The translations under genes were made by a program, and so were the position numbers. The notes under the pieces are model-generated. The model was not told where the DNA came from. It made no database searches and was given only the letters and a program-made list of their open reading frames with translations. A stretch of DNA of 34,433 bases, taken from Anaerolineae bacterium (GTDB lineage: Bacteria > Chloroflexota > Anaerolineae > B4-G1 > SLSP01). The DNA is taken from the NCBI GenBank assembly GCA_016926915.1, contig JAFGNR010000232.1:1-34433 (forward strand), given 5' to 3'. Shown here piece after piece: positions 1-8,108 of the stretch (position 1 is the stretch's first letter; each line of letters begins with the position of its first letter).

Positions 1-145
1 GACCCTTAGTTAAGGGTAATTGACGGTTAGGTGAAAGCAGTGTATAGTGGCGCCAACAATCTCAAGCGCCCTCGTTTCTTAGCCAACGCCACCGCAGCGC
101 CTGCGCAGCCGGCCCGGAAAGTTGGGTGTGAAATGACTTTGTCTG

Positions 146-2782
146 ATGGATGCCAATAAACACCCCACCGCGCAGACTGAGCGTAAAGCTCATCTCGAAG
201 CGCTGCTCCGGCAGCTGAGCGAGGCGGAACGCGCTTTGCAGGCGCTCCGCTCCGTTGCGGGGGCGCCCGTCAGCCCCTCGGCGCACGAGACGCCCCCTGG
301 CGCGCGTCAAGCCGAGACCGGGCGCCAATGGGGGCAAGAGGTCAGGGAAACCGCAACGTCTGCCATCGCAGCGCTACAGGCAGCACAGGAAACATTACGC
401 CAACAGAGCAAAGACCTGATCACGGATCACAACGACCTGGAAACCGTCCAGCAACAGTGTCAGGAGCTCTTCGAATCGGCCTTTCACGGATATTTGGTGA
501 CCGACCTCAATGGCGTCATTCAACAGGCGAATCAGGCAGCAAATACCTTGCTGGGAGCAAGCGTTGCAACACTGGGCGGGCATCCCCTGACGCACTACGT
601 GATCGCAGATGATCAGGACGATTTCCACCGCCGGCTAGAGCAAGCAAGGATGAAATCGCCCCATGACAGCGTGCAATGGGAAACGCACATGACCCGGCGC
701 ATCTCGGATATTGAAGACGTCACCTTTCGAGCAGCCATCACGCTCTCCCCCATCCATGATAGAACAGGCGCACAGATCGGCCTACGTTGGTTGCTGCGCG
801 ACATCTCCTCCAGTACACGCGTAGAAGAACGCGAACAGTTTCTTTTCGAGGCGCGAGCAGCCGCCAGCGAGGCGCAAGTGGCCAACCGGTTGTTGCGCAC
901 GCTGCTGGATACGATGCCGGTAGGCATCATCGTGTGCGATGCCGGGGGCGCGGTGTTGATGACCAACGCCCCAGGTCAGGAGATCCTGGGAAGCAATGTC
1001 GCCGGAGATATGCGGGATCCGCGCCGTTCCTACACGCCGTACCGCCCCGATGGTGCATTTTTCCCCCAGGAGGAAATGCCGTTGGTGCGCGCCATGACCC
1101 GAGGGGAGACGACCGAGAGCAGCGAAATCCTCATCCGCCGTGAGGACGGCAGTACCCGCGCCCTCCTGGCAAAGGCGGCGCCGGTGCGAGACAGTGCGGG
1201 CCAGATCGTCAGCGGGGTAGCGGTCTTCCAGGATATCACTTCGCGCAGGCAAGCCGAGGAAGAGATTCGGCGTCTGGTCGAAAGCGTCGAACGTGAACGG
1301 ACGCTGTTGGAAACGATCATGGAAAACACTCACGCACACCTGGCCTATCTGGATACCGATTTCAATTTCGTCATGGTCAATTCAGCCTACGCCGAGGGAG
1401 CAGGATACAGCAAAGACGCCCTGGTGGGTCAGAATCACTTTGCACTTTTCCCCAATGCCGAGAACCAGGCCATCTTCGAGCGCGTGCGGGAGACGGGAGC
1501 ACTGGCGAAGTTCCAGGCCAGACCCTTCAGGTTCGAAAATCGACCGCAACGAGGCGACACCTATTGGGATTGGACCCTGGCGCCGGTCAAGGAAAACAGC
1601 GTCCTCCAAGGGCTGGTTCTCTCATTGGTCGACGTCACCGAGATGGTTCACGCCCAGCAGGTCTTGCGGGATTATGCCGAGAAATTGGAACAACAAGTCG
1701 AGCGGCGCACGAATGCACTGCGCACCAGCCACGCGCGCTTCCAGGCGATTTTCCAAGACAGCGCAATCGGTATCGCGCTCATCGACGATCAAGGATGTAT
1801 CGTCACCAGCAATCCGGCGCTCCAGGAGATATTAGGCTATCCAGAAGACGAACTCGCGGGCATACCTCTGGCCCGGCTAACCCAATCCGAGCGCGACACG
1901 AACGATATGGACCTCTACTGCGAACTGATAGCGGGGAAACGGGATCACTATCAATGGGAAGGCCAGTACACGCGCAAAGATGGGGCCGAAATTTACGCCA
2001 ACACCACGGTTTCCCTGGCAAGCCGGCAAGATCAGGAAGCGCGCTTCGCAGTTGTGATGGTCGAAGATATCACGGAGCGCAAACAGGCCCAGATCGCCCT
2101 GATGCAGTCGGAAAAACTGGCCCTCACCGGCAGGCTTGCAGCGACCCTGGCCCACGAGATCAACAATCCGCTCCAATCGGTCATCGGATTCATGAGCTTG
2201 GCCTGGGAACTATTAGAAGAAGACGCCGACCCGGAGATGACGAACCAATACCTCCAGATTGCTATCGAGGAAGTCAAACGGGCGGCGAGCATCGTGACCC
2301 AGATGCGAGATCTCAACCGGAAAACCGCTCCTAGCGAACGCCAACCCGAAGACGTCAATGCCCTGGTGGAGCGCACACTCACATTATGCCAGCGCAAGCT
2401 GGAGAAACAAGAAGTCGCCCTTACCTGGCAGCCTTCCGGGGAACTGCCCACCGTGCCCATGTCGCGGGATCGCATCCAACAGGTGTTCCTGAACCTGATG
2501 TTCAATGCGCTGGACGCTATGCCGGATGGCGGGACGCTCCATATCTCCACGGCGCCCACATCAGCGCCGCAAGGCGTATGGATCCGGTTCACGGATACGG
2601 GCACAGGCATCCCCGCCGGCGAGATCCCACATCTGTTCGAGCCTTTTCACACCACCAAGGAGACGGGGGTAGGGTTGGGACTCTATGTAAGCCAGACCAT
2701 CATTGGAGAACATAAAGGGGAGATCACCGTCGAGAGTGTAGAAGGCAAAGGTGCGACGTTCACCGTGTGGCTGCCGGTATAA
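146..2782 (+). CDS. Multi-PAS sensor histidine kinase
   Basis: 878-aa ORF; several PAS/PAC-like segments (e.g. 'LVTDLNGVIQQANQAANTLLG', 'ITSRRQAEEEIRRL', 'VVMVEDITERKQAQ'), H-box 'LAATLAHEINNPLQSVIGF', and HATPase N/G boxes 'QVFLNLMFNALDAMPDGG', 'FTDTGTGIP', 'GVGLGLYVSQTIIGEHKG'. Confidence 0.95.
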   Translation: MDANKHPTAQTERKAHLEALLRQLSEAERALQALRSVAGAPVSPSAHETPPGARQAETGRQWGQEVRETATSAIAALQAAQETLRQQSKDLITDHNDLETVQQQCQELFESAFHGYLVTDLNGVIQQANQAANTLLGASVATLGGHPLTHYVIADDQDDFHRRLEQARMKSPHDSVQWETHMTRRISDIEDVTFRAAITLSPIHDRTGAQIGLRWLLRDISSSTRVEEREQFLFEARAAASEAQVANRLLRTLLDTMPVGIIVCDAGGAVLMTNAPGQEILGSNVAGDMRDPRRSYTPYRPDGAFFPQEEMPLVRAMTRGETTESSEILIRREDGSTRALLAKAAPVRDSAGQIVSGVAVFQDITSRRQAEEEIRRLVESVERERTLLETIMENTHAHLAYLDTDFNFVMVNSAYAEGAGYSKDALVGQNHFALFPNAENQAIFERVRETGALAKFQARPFRFENRPQRGDTYWDWTLAPVKENSVLQGLVLSLVDVTEMVHAQQVLRDYAEKLEQQVERRTNALRTSHARFQAIFQDSAIGIALIDDQGCIVTSNPALQEILGYPEDELAGIPLARLTQSERDTNDMDLYCELIAGKRDHYQWEGQYTRKDGAEIYANTTVSLASRQDQEARFAVVMVEDITERKQAQIALMQSEKLALTGRLAATLAHEINNPLQSVIGFMSLAWELLEEDADPEMTNQYLQIAIEEVKRAASIVTQMRDLNRKTAPSERQPEDVNALVERTLTLCQRKLEKQEVALTWQPSGELPTVPMSRDRIQQVFLNLMFNALDAMPDGGTLHISTAPTSAPQGVWIRFTDTGTGIPAGEIPHLFEPFHTTKETGVGLGLYVSQTIIGEHKGEITVESVEGKGATFTVWLPV

Positions 2783-2821
2783 GTCAAACCAGGGCCAATT
2801 GCTGTCGTGAGAAGAGAAACT

Positions 2822-3079
2822 ATGAAAGAGATCTTACGCGCATTGATTGTGGATGATGAAAAGCGAATTCGGCTCTTCCTTGCTGAGACCTTGCAACGGG
2901 AAAGTCACATCGTGACCACAGCAACCAGCGGTCACGAAGCGCTGGAATACTTGCAAGATACCCCCTTCGATCTAGCAATCCTGGATCTGATGCTGGGAGG
3001 ACGTATCGATGGGCAGCGGGTATTGGAAGCCATACGCTGGCGGTGGCCGGCTAAGGTATGTTACCTACCTGCCGGATAA
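2822..3079 (+). pseudogene. Truncated response regulator receiver domain, downstream of the histidine kinase
   Basis: 'MKEILRALIVDDEKRIRLFLAETLQRESHIVTTATSGHEALEYLQDTPFDLAILDLMLGG' has the DD and phospho-acceptor D motifs, but the ORF stops after 'RWRWPAKVCYLPAG', before the conserved T/S and K regions; no continuation seen in other + frames. Confidence 0.75.
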
Positions 3080-3086
3080 GACGTCT

Positions 3087-3476
3087 TCAAGCACCCGTAA
3101 TCTCGTTTTCGACTTCTATCACACCCGGTGCGTTCATGGCTGCACTGCGCGCCCGCATACGGGCATAATAGGTGGGCGCCGAACCGGTCAGCGTCACATG
3201 CCCCTCCTCGACCTTGACCGTGATATCTTCCGCATCCACATACTGGTTTCGTTTGAGAGCGCTCTCGATGTCTGCGGCGATGGCCTTATCGGTGAAACCA
3301 TCCCCAGGTACAACAACGAGATGATTCGTGATGCTGATGACCCCCCTGAGATCTGAAAGCAAATTCTCTGCCTTCCATTTCTTCCAGTAGGCATCTACCG
3401 TGCCTTCCAGGGTCAACACGCCATTGCTAACGGAGACATCGATATCCAGGCTATAGATATCGGGATTCCAGAGCAA
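3087..3476 (-). CDS. BON domain protein (two BON-like repeats)
   Basis: Pattern 'DIDVSVSNGVLTLEGTVDAYWKKWKAENLLSDLRGVISITNHLVV' and 'EDITVKVEEGHVTLTGSAPTYYARMRARSAAMNAPGVIEVENEI'. The reading frame continues upstream (..SDEEIEKNANSTLLWNPD) without an ATG. Confidence 0.85.
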   Translation of the reverse strand: MLWNPDIYSLDIDVSVSNGVLTLEGTVDAYWKKWKAENLLSDLRGVISITNHLVVVPGDGFTDKAIAADIESALKRNQYVDAEDITVKVEEGHVTLTGSAPTYYARMRARSAAMNAPGVIEVENEITGA

Positions 3477-3533
3477 CGTGCTGTTTGCGTTCTTCTCGAT
3501 CTCTTCATCTGAAGGCCCCGCAAAGGAGGGGCG

Positions 3534-3574
3534 CCCTCCGCTTTCGGCCCTCAGCCGTCAGCAGGTTTAGCGTT
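3534..3574. repeat. Dispersed intergenic repeat, copy C (overlaps the cbpM 3' end)
   Basis: CCCTCCGCTTTCGGCCCTCAGCCGTCAGCAGGTTTAGCGTT, near-identical to 23080-23120. Confidence 0.7.
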
Positions 3575-3739
3575 ACAGGCTTTAGCGTTGTTACGGCGCA
3601 GATCGAGCAACGCAGCCTCGGTCAATTCCCGGTTCACCAATCCCCGTTTTATGTAACGGCGCACGGTGCGTGGTGAAAGACCTGAGCGCCGGGAAGCCAC
3701 GGTGATCGTGATGTGCGTCTCTGTTTCATACCTGGTCAT
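3551..3739 (-). CDS. cbpM: MerR-like HTH protein, CbpM-type chaperone modulator
   Basis: Short HTH protein 'MTRYETETHITITVASRRSGLSPRTVRRYIKRGLVNRELTEAALLDLRR' immediately downstream of a DnaJ/CbpA-like gene. Start chosen at the internal ATG after an AGGAGG-like SD. Confidence 0.7.
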   Translation of the reverse strand: MTRYETETHITITVASRRSGLSPRTVRRYIKRGLVNRELTEAALLDLRRNNAKACNAKPADG

Positions 3740-3759
3740 TGCCCGTGAACCTCCTTCCT

Positions 3760-4706
3760 TCATTCCGCCATGCGCTCAAGCTCTTCAAATAATGATCGTT
3801 GCTGAGGTGTCAGGCCAGTTGGCAACCGCACCGCTACCTCTACATAGAGAGCGCCTCGAACGTCCGGGTTGTTGAGTTGAGGCATCCCCCTATCCCGCAG
3901 TCGAAACCGTTGCCCGTTCTGCGTTTCCGGCGGAATCTTGAGTCTCACGGCGCCGTCCAGAGTGGGCACCATGACAGCCCCCCCCGAGAACCGCAGTATA
4001 CAAATCCACCGGGATCGTCGTATAAAGGTCATCTCCCCGGCGGTCAAAACGGGAATCGGGTCTAACCTTGACACGAAGACAAAGGTCTCCCGCCTGACCA
4101 CCGGCGCTCCCCGGCTCGCCTTCCCCGCCCATGCGAATCCGGGTACCTTGCCACGCACCGGCAGGGATTTTCACCTGCAGGCGACGTCCATCTCTCTCGA
4201 ACATGCGCGTCGTACCGTGATAGGCCTCCCGGAGTGTGATCTCGACATCCTGCTCATAATCACGCCCGCGTCTGGGGGGCGCCTGGGGCGCCAGGGGGTT
4301 GCGCGCCTGTCCCCCGCATGCCTCCGAAAATCTGACTAAAAAAGTCAGAGAAAGCACCGCCGTCGCCAAAAAGATCCTGGAGATCCTCCGGCGTGCTATA
4401 CTGGACGTAGACGCGTTCCCCGCCAGGCCCGGCCTGCCAACGCCCCCAGTCGAAATCGCCAGGTTGCCCGGCTTGCTGGTAATGTTGCCATTCTGCCCCT
4501 AACTGATCATATTTCTGGCGCTTTTCAGGATCAGAAAGAACCTCGTAGGCCTCATTGAGCTCTTTGAACCGCTCCTCAGCTTCGGGGTCATCTGGGTTGA
4601 CGTCGGGGTGAACCTGGCGCGCCAATCTCCGAAACGCCTTACGAATCTTTTTCGGATCGGCATCATGGCTCACACCCAACGTCTCGAAATAATCTTTGTA
4701 TTCCAT
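3760..4706 (-). pseudogene. cbpA: DnaJ/CbpA-family co-chaperone interrupted by two frameshifts
   Basis: J domain '[40 protein letters not shown]..' in ORF 4260..4766; CTD '[23 protein letters not shown]..' in ORF 3890..4369; CTD end 'GAVMVPTLDGAVRLKIPPETQNGQRFRLRDRGMPQLNN..' in ORF 3760..4158. The three frames join co-linearly. Confidence 0.88.
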
Positions 4707-4763
4707 GATGACATCGTTTCGCCTGGGGCAAGCTGAGCGGTAGAAAGAGGTAAGCCCAGGCCC

Positions 4764-4781
4764 CAACGCAACCCCAACTCT
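4764..4781. repeat. Partial copy of an arm of the inverted-repeat element near 13.5 kb
   Basis: CAACGCAACCCCAACTCT versus CAACGTAACTCCAACTCT at 13611-13628 (16/18 identical), followed by TAACC-rich sequence in both places. Confidence 0.4.
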
Positions 4782-4897
4782 TCGAACCGGTCACAACAAC
4801 AATGCTAACCTTAACCGTCAGGTATTGGCGCACTTTTGAGGCAAGCTAGGAGGGATGATTTTGTACAAGTTGGAAGAAGAAAGGGGGGAAATGTAAC

Positions 4898-5431
4898 ATG
4901 AGAGAATTGGAGAACAAGCGCATTGCAGTGTTAGCCGAAGCGCTGTTTGAGGATCTGGAATTGTGGTACCCGTTGATCCGTATGCAAGAGGCCGGCGCTG
5001 ACGTCACCGTCGTTGGCACCGGCAGCGCGGAACGCTACCACGGAAAGCATGGCCTCACGGTCAAGGTGGACGTCGCAGCCTACGACGTAACGGCCACAGA
5101 TTTCGATGCGGTCATCGTACCTGGTGGATACGCCCCGGACAAGCTGCGTCGTTACCCAGCCGTGCTAGCGCTGGTCCGCGACGTTTTCGAGAATGATGGC
5201 GTCGTCGCCATGATCTGCCATGCGGGCTGGGTGGCCATATCCGCGGGCATCGTCGAGAACAAGGACGTAACGTCGGTTTCCGCCATCAAAGATGACCTGA
5301 TCAACGCCGGAGCCCAGTGGGCAGACCAGAGCGTGATCAAAGACGGCGGCCTGGTCAGTTCGCGAGGGCCAGATGATCTGCCGGTCTTCTGCGCCACGAT
5401 CATCGCCACGCTGGCGGGGCATGCGGACTGA
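4898..5431 (+). CDS. DJ-1/PfpI family protein
   Basis: 'IAVLAEALFEDLELWYPLIRMQEAGADVTVVGTG', nucleophile elbow 'VVAMICHAGWVAISAGI', and 'VSSRGPDDLPVFCATIIATL'. Confidence 0.92.
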   Translation: MRELENKRIAVLAEALFEDLELWYPLIRMQEAGADVTVVGTGSAERYHGKHGLTVKVDVAAYDVTATDFDAVIVPGGYAPDKLRRYPAVLALVRDVFENDGVVAMICHAGWVAISAGIVENKDVTSVSAIKDDLINAGAQWADQSVIKDGGLVSSRGPDDLPVFCATIIATLAGHAD

Positions 5432-5560
5432 GTTCCCTACCGGGCAGACACCCGGCCCCACAAACGTGGGAGGCGCCATGCAACCCAAGTTAGTCGGACA
5501 TATCATCACTATGGCAGAGATACGCCGGCACGTATGGGTCAGTTGACAAGGAGTCACACT

Positions 5561-5729
5561 ATGACCGGAGATAAGATTCAACACGCTGATTGGAAAAGTG
5601 AAAAGCACGTGCCGGTTATCGAATGTGCCGACGCCGTCGCAAGCGGGGCGCTCTTTGAAGTGACCGTATCTTGCATACTGCAACATCCATGGGCTGTGGG
5701 AAAATAGCAAGGCCATCGCGGTTATATAA
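5561..5729 (+). pseudogene. Superoxide reductase (desulfoferrodoxin/neelaredoxin family) remnant with internal deletion
   Basis: N-terminal part in one frame: 'MTGDKIQHADWKSEKHVPVIECADAVASGALFEVTVS' (5561-5707). C-terminal part in another frame: 'AYCNIHGLWENSKAIAVI*' (5673-5729), carrying the conserved C-N-x-H-G iron-ligand motif. The middle of the protein is absent. Confidence 0.75.
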
Positions 5730-5740
5730 AGGAGGACACC

Positions 5741-6121
5741 ATGCCAGAATTCATCAACCCCTTTTCAGGCACCATACCAGAACGTAAGTTATCGCTGCAA
5801 GAGTTGTTACGGGCAATACGCCTGAATATCGCGGCCGAACACGAAGCGATTCATCTCTATATGGCCCATGCCGAGGCTACAGACCACCCGTTGGCGAAAA
5901 AAGTCCTTATCGACATTGCCAACGAAGAACGAGAACATATAGGCGAGTTCATGCAGCTCCTCCAAATCCTGACGGGTGATGAAGCCGAATGGCTCGAGAA
6001 CGGTCAACGGGAAGTCAGCGAGATGGCCGTGCAGATAGGGTCCCCTACGGATGAACAAGTGACCCCATCGGAAGAGACCCCGTCCCCCAATCCGCCGGTC
6101 ATCGGCTCGCTCAAGACGTAG
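5741..6121 (+). CDS. Ferritin-like/rubrerythrin-type encapsulin cargo protein
   Basis: Ferritin-like helices 'NIAAEHEAIHLYMAHAEA' and 'ANEEREHIGEFMQLLQIL' (ExxH), Pro/Glu-rich linker, and C-terminal 'NPPVIGSLKT' resembling known encapsulin cargo-loading peptides (xxVGSLxx type). SD AAAGGAGG upstream. Confidence 0.88.
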   Translation: MPEFINPFSGTIPERKLSLQELLRAIRLNIAAEHEAIHLYMAHAEATDHPLAKKVLIDIANEEREHIGEFMQLLQILTGDEAEWLENGQREVSEMAVQIGSPTDEQVTPSEETPSPNPPVIGSLKT

Positions 6122-6177
6122 CGTCAATACCACAACAACCTGATCACCGGACGATTTTACAACGTAGGAGGATAGCG

Positions 6178-6966
6178 ATGGCAAACCCATATCTGGCGCG
6201 TGAGGATGCGCCATTTCGAGACGAAATTTGGACGATTTTAGACAATGCAATGGTCACTGCAGCCAAACAACAATTGGCAGGACGACGCTTGCTCCCCCTT
6301 GAAGGCCCGTATGGCCTGGGGCTCAAGAGTATTCCTCTGCAGGATAGAGAGGCGGACGGGCTGATCACCAGCTCGACTCTGCCCGTGGCCCTTATCCGCG
6401 AGCCGTTCAAGATGGGGATGCGGGACCTTGCCAGCTACGAAGCGGGCGGGCCATTGCTCGATACCCGGCCCGTCGAGACTGCGGCGCGCGCCTGCGCCCG
6501 GCGAGAAGATCAAGTAATTTTCTATGGTGGGGCAGGCGTCCCAGGGCTCATGACCGTTGAAGGAACACAGGAGCTCCAGCTGCTAGATTGGGATGAAGTG
6601 GGTACGGCAGCTGGCGCCGTGATGCAAGCCGTCACGCTCCTGGATAAAGCGGGCTTCCATGGACCCTATTCGCTGGCCCTGGCCCCCGAACGCTACAACC
6701 TTCTCTTCCGCCGCTATCCCCAGGGGCAGCAAAGCGAGCTGGGTCACATCCAAACGATGGTGACGGATGGCATCTGCAAGGCCCCGATCCTGCAAACCGG
6801 GGGAATTCTGCTGGCATCCGGCAAGGACTACACCTCATTGGTGTTGGGACAAGACATGGCTCTGGGATTCATCGGGCCTGCAGGGGACAAGATCGAGTTC
6901 GCGATCTTCGAAAGCCTGGCGGTTCGCATCCGCTATCCCCAGGCCATGTGCAAGCTAAGACAATAA
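6178..6966 (+). CDS. Family 1 encapsulin shell protein (linocin M18/CFP29-like)
   Basis: 'NPYLAREDAPFRDEIWTILDNAMVTAAKQQLAGRRLLPLEGPYGLGLKSIPL' is the family 1 encapsulin N-terminal signature; length 262 aa is typical; directly follows the ferritin-like cargo gene; SD AGGAGG. Confidence 0.95.
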   Translation: MANPYLAREDAPFRDEIWTILDNAMVTAAKQQLAGRRLLPLEGPYGLGLKSIPLQDREADGLITSSTLPVALIREPFKMGMRDLASYEAGGPLLDTRPVETAARACARREDQVIFYGGAGVPGLMTVEGTQELQLLDWDEVGTAAGAVMQAVTLLDKAGFHGPYSLALAPERYNLLFRRYPQGQQSELGHIQTMVTDGICKAPILQTGGILLASGKDYTSLVLGQDMALGFIGPAGDKIEFAIFESLAVRIRYPQAMCKLRQ

Positions 6967-6999
6967 ACAGACCGCGACTATGTATAAGGAGGTATGCCC

Positions 7000-7242
7000 A
7001 TGCGTTACGGTGTAAAGACGAAAATGGACTCGGCTGCTGCAATCGAGAAAGCGATCGCGTATTTCGGAGAGGAAGGATTGGGTCTCGAGGTTGTCGAGAA
7101 GAGTGATTGCTGTGCGAAGTTCGAAGGAGGCGGCGGCTTTGTCAACGTCTTCTTGGACAATAAGGAAGGCAAGACAGAGGTCACGTTGGAAACTAGGGAG
7201 TGGGATTACCACGTGAAAAAGTTCATGCAGGAAATCGGGTAG
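7000..7242 (+). CDS. Small conserved-looking protein of unknown function in the encapsulin operon
   Basis: 80-aa ORF with SD AAGGAGG 7 nt before ATG at 7000 (the ATG at 6994 is too close); 'MRYGVKTKMDSAAAIEKAIAYFGEEGLGLEVVEKSDCCAKFEGGGGFVNVFLDNKEGKTEVTLETREWDYHVKKFMQEIG'. Confidence 0.7.
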   Translation: MRYGVKTKMDSAAAIEKAIAYFGEEGLGLEVVEKSDCCAKFEGGGGFVNVFLDNKEGKTEVTLETREWDYHVKKFMQEIG

Positions 7243-7278
7243 CCCTTGGGTCCCCAAGCCCTGCGAGAAAGGAGTCAC

Positions 7279-7689
7279 ATGATCGGCGTTTTGAGTGCAC
7301 AGTTGACGGAAATCGTCCTGGAGACGTTACCCGTCGAATTTTCCATTCTCGATGCCCAGGATAAGGTCTTGGCCTGGAACAAACACGAGACCCGTATCTT
7401 CAAACGCCCCAAGGGCGTTATCGGGCGCGACGTGCGCCAATGCCATCCCCAGAAAAGCCTCGACAAAGTCGAGCGCATTATCGAGGAGATGAAATCCGGG
7501 GAACGCGACAAAGCCCGGTTCTGGATCGAGATGATGTTGGAATCCGAAGAAACACCGCAGAAGATTCTCATCGAATACTATGCGCTGCGAGACGATGAAG
7601 GCGGCTACCTCGGTTGCCTCGAAGTCACGCAGAACATCACCGATCATCAAAATCTAGCCGGCGAGAAACGTCTATTAGGTGAAAAATAA
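7279..7689 (+). CDS. PAS domain protein resembling the PAS_10 module of DUF438 proteins
   Basis: 'LPVEFSILDAQDKVLAWNKHETRIFKRPKGVIGRDVRQCHPQKSLDKVERIIEEMKSGERDKARFWIEM..ALRDDEGGYLGCLEVTQNITDHQNLAGEKRLL'; the 'CHPxKS' and 'GxLEVTQ' motifs are characteristic. SD AGAAAGGAG. Confidence 0.8.
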   Translation: MIGVLSAQLTEIVLETLPVEFSILDAQDKVLAWNKHETRIFKRPKGVIGRDVRQCHPQKSLDKVERIIEEMKSGERDKARFWIEMMLESEETPQKILIEYYALRDDEGGYLGCLEVTQNITDHQNLAGEKRLLGEK

Positions 7690-7783
7690 GATAGGCGACC
7701 GGCGTCTACTCCCTGGGGCTTCTCCCGGCGAGGGTGGCCAAAACATCGACGATACGGCGCGCAGGCGGCACATCCCCAGGTCC

Positions 7784-7799
7784 GGAGGGCTAGCCCTCC
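7784..7799. terminator. Perfect 16-bp palindrome GGAGGGCTAGCCCTCC between convergent genes
   Basis: Located between the 3' ends of the + strand PAS gene and the - strand 73-aa gene; no clear U-run, so terminator function is tentative. Confidence 0.3.
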
Positions 7800-7883
7800 C
7801 GTTGGCGGCGACGATCTCCATCGGTTGCTTCGGTCTGGTCGTGGAGATGTCCATTGTTCCCTTGTCTTGATCGCTGCCCGTCC

Positions 7884-8105
7884 TTATGGCTCGTTATCTT
7901 GATCCATCCACCGCTTGAATTTGGCCACCCGTGCTTCAGGCCACGGGCCATCGCAGGGCATCAACCCAGCGGACAGCCGGGCGTAAATACTTTGCGCCCG
8001 GTCCCGGACATCATCATACTTCGACAAATCGAACCCGCTGATCTCCTTCATCTCGTCAATGTCTGGGTCACGGAACAGGGGCGCGATATCTTTGGCAAAA
8101 CGCAA
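7884..8105 (-). CDS. Small hypothetical protein ('MPCDGPWP' motif)
   Basis: 73-aa ORF just downstream of the FAD oxidoreductase; 'MRFAKDIAPLFRDPDIDEMKEISGFDLSKYDDVRDRAQSIYARLSAGLMPCDGPWPEARVAKFKRWMDQDNEP'. Confidence 0.7.
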   Translation of the reverse strand: MRFAKDIAPLFRDPDIDEMKEISGFDLSKYDDVRDRAQSIYARLSAGLMPCDGPWPEARVAKFKRWMDQDNEP

Positions 8106-8108
8106 CGT

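Noticed and set aside
3-16. CCCTTAGTTAAGGG inverted repeat at the window start
   Set aside because: A 6-bp stem with a 2-nt spacer at the window edge; no context to interpret it.
5478-5546. 22-codon ORF 'MQPKLVGHIITMAEIRRHVWVS*' with an SD-like GGGAGG, directly before the SOR remnant; possibly a rubredoxin remnant
   Set aside because: Too short, and it lacks the CxxC motif needed to call rubredoxin; it could be chance.
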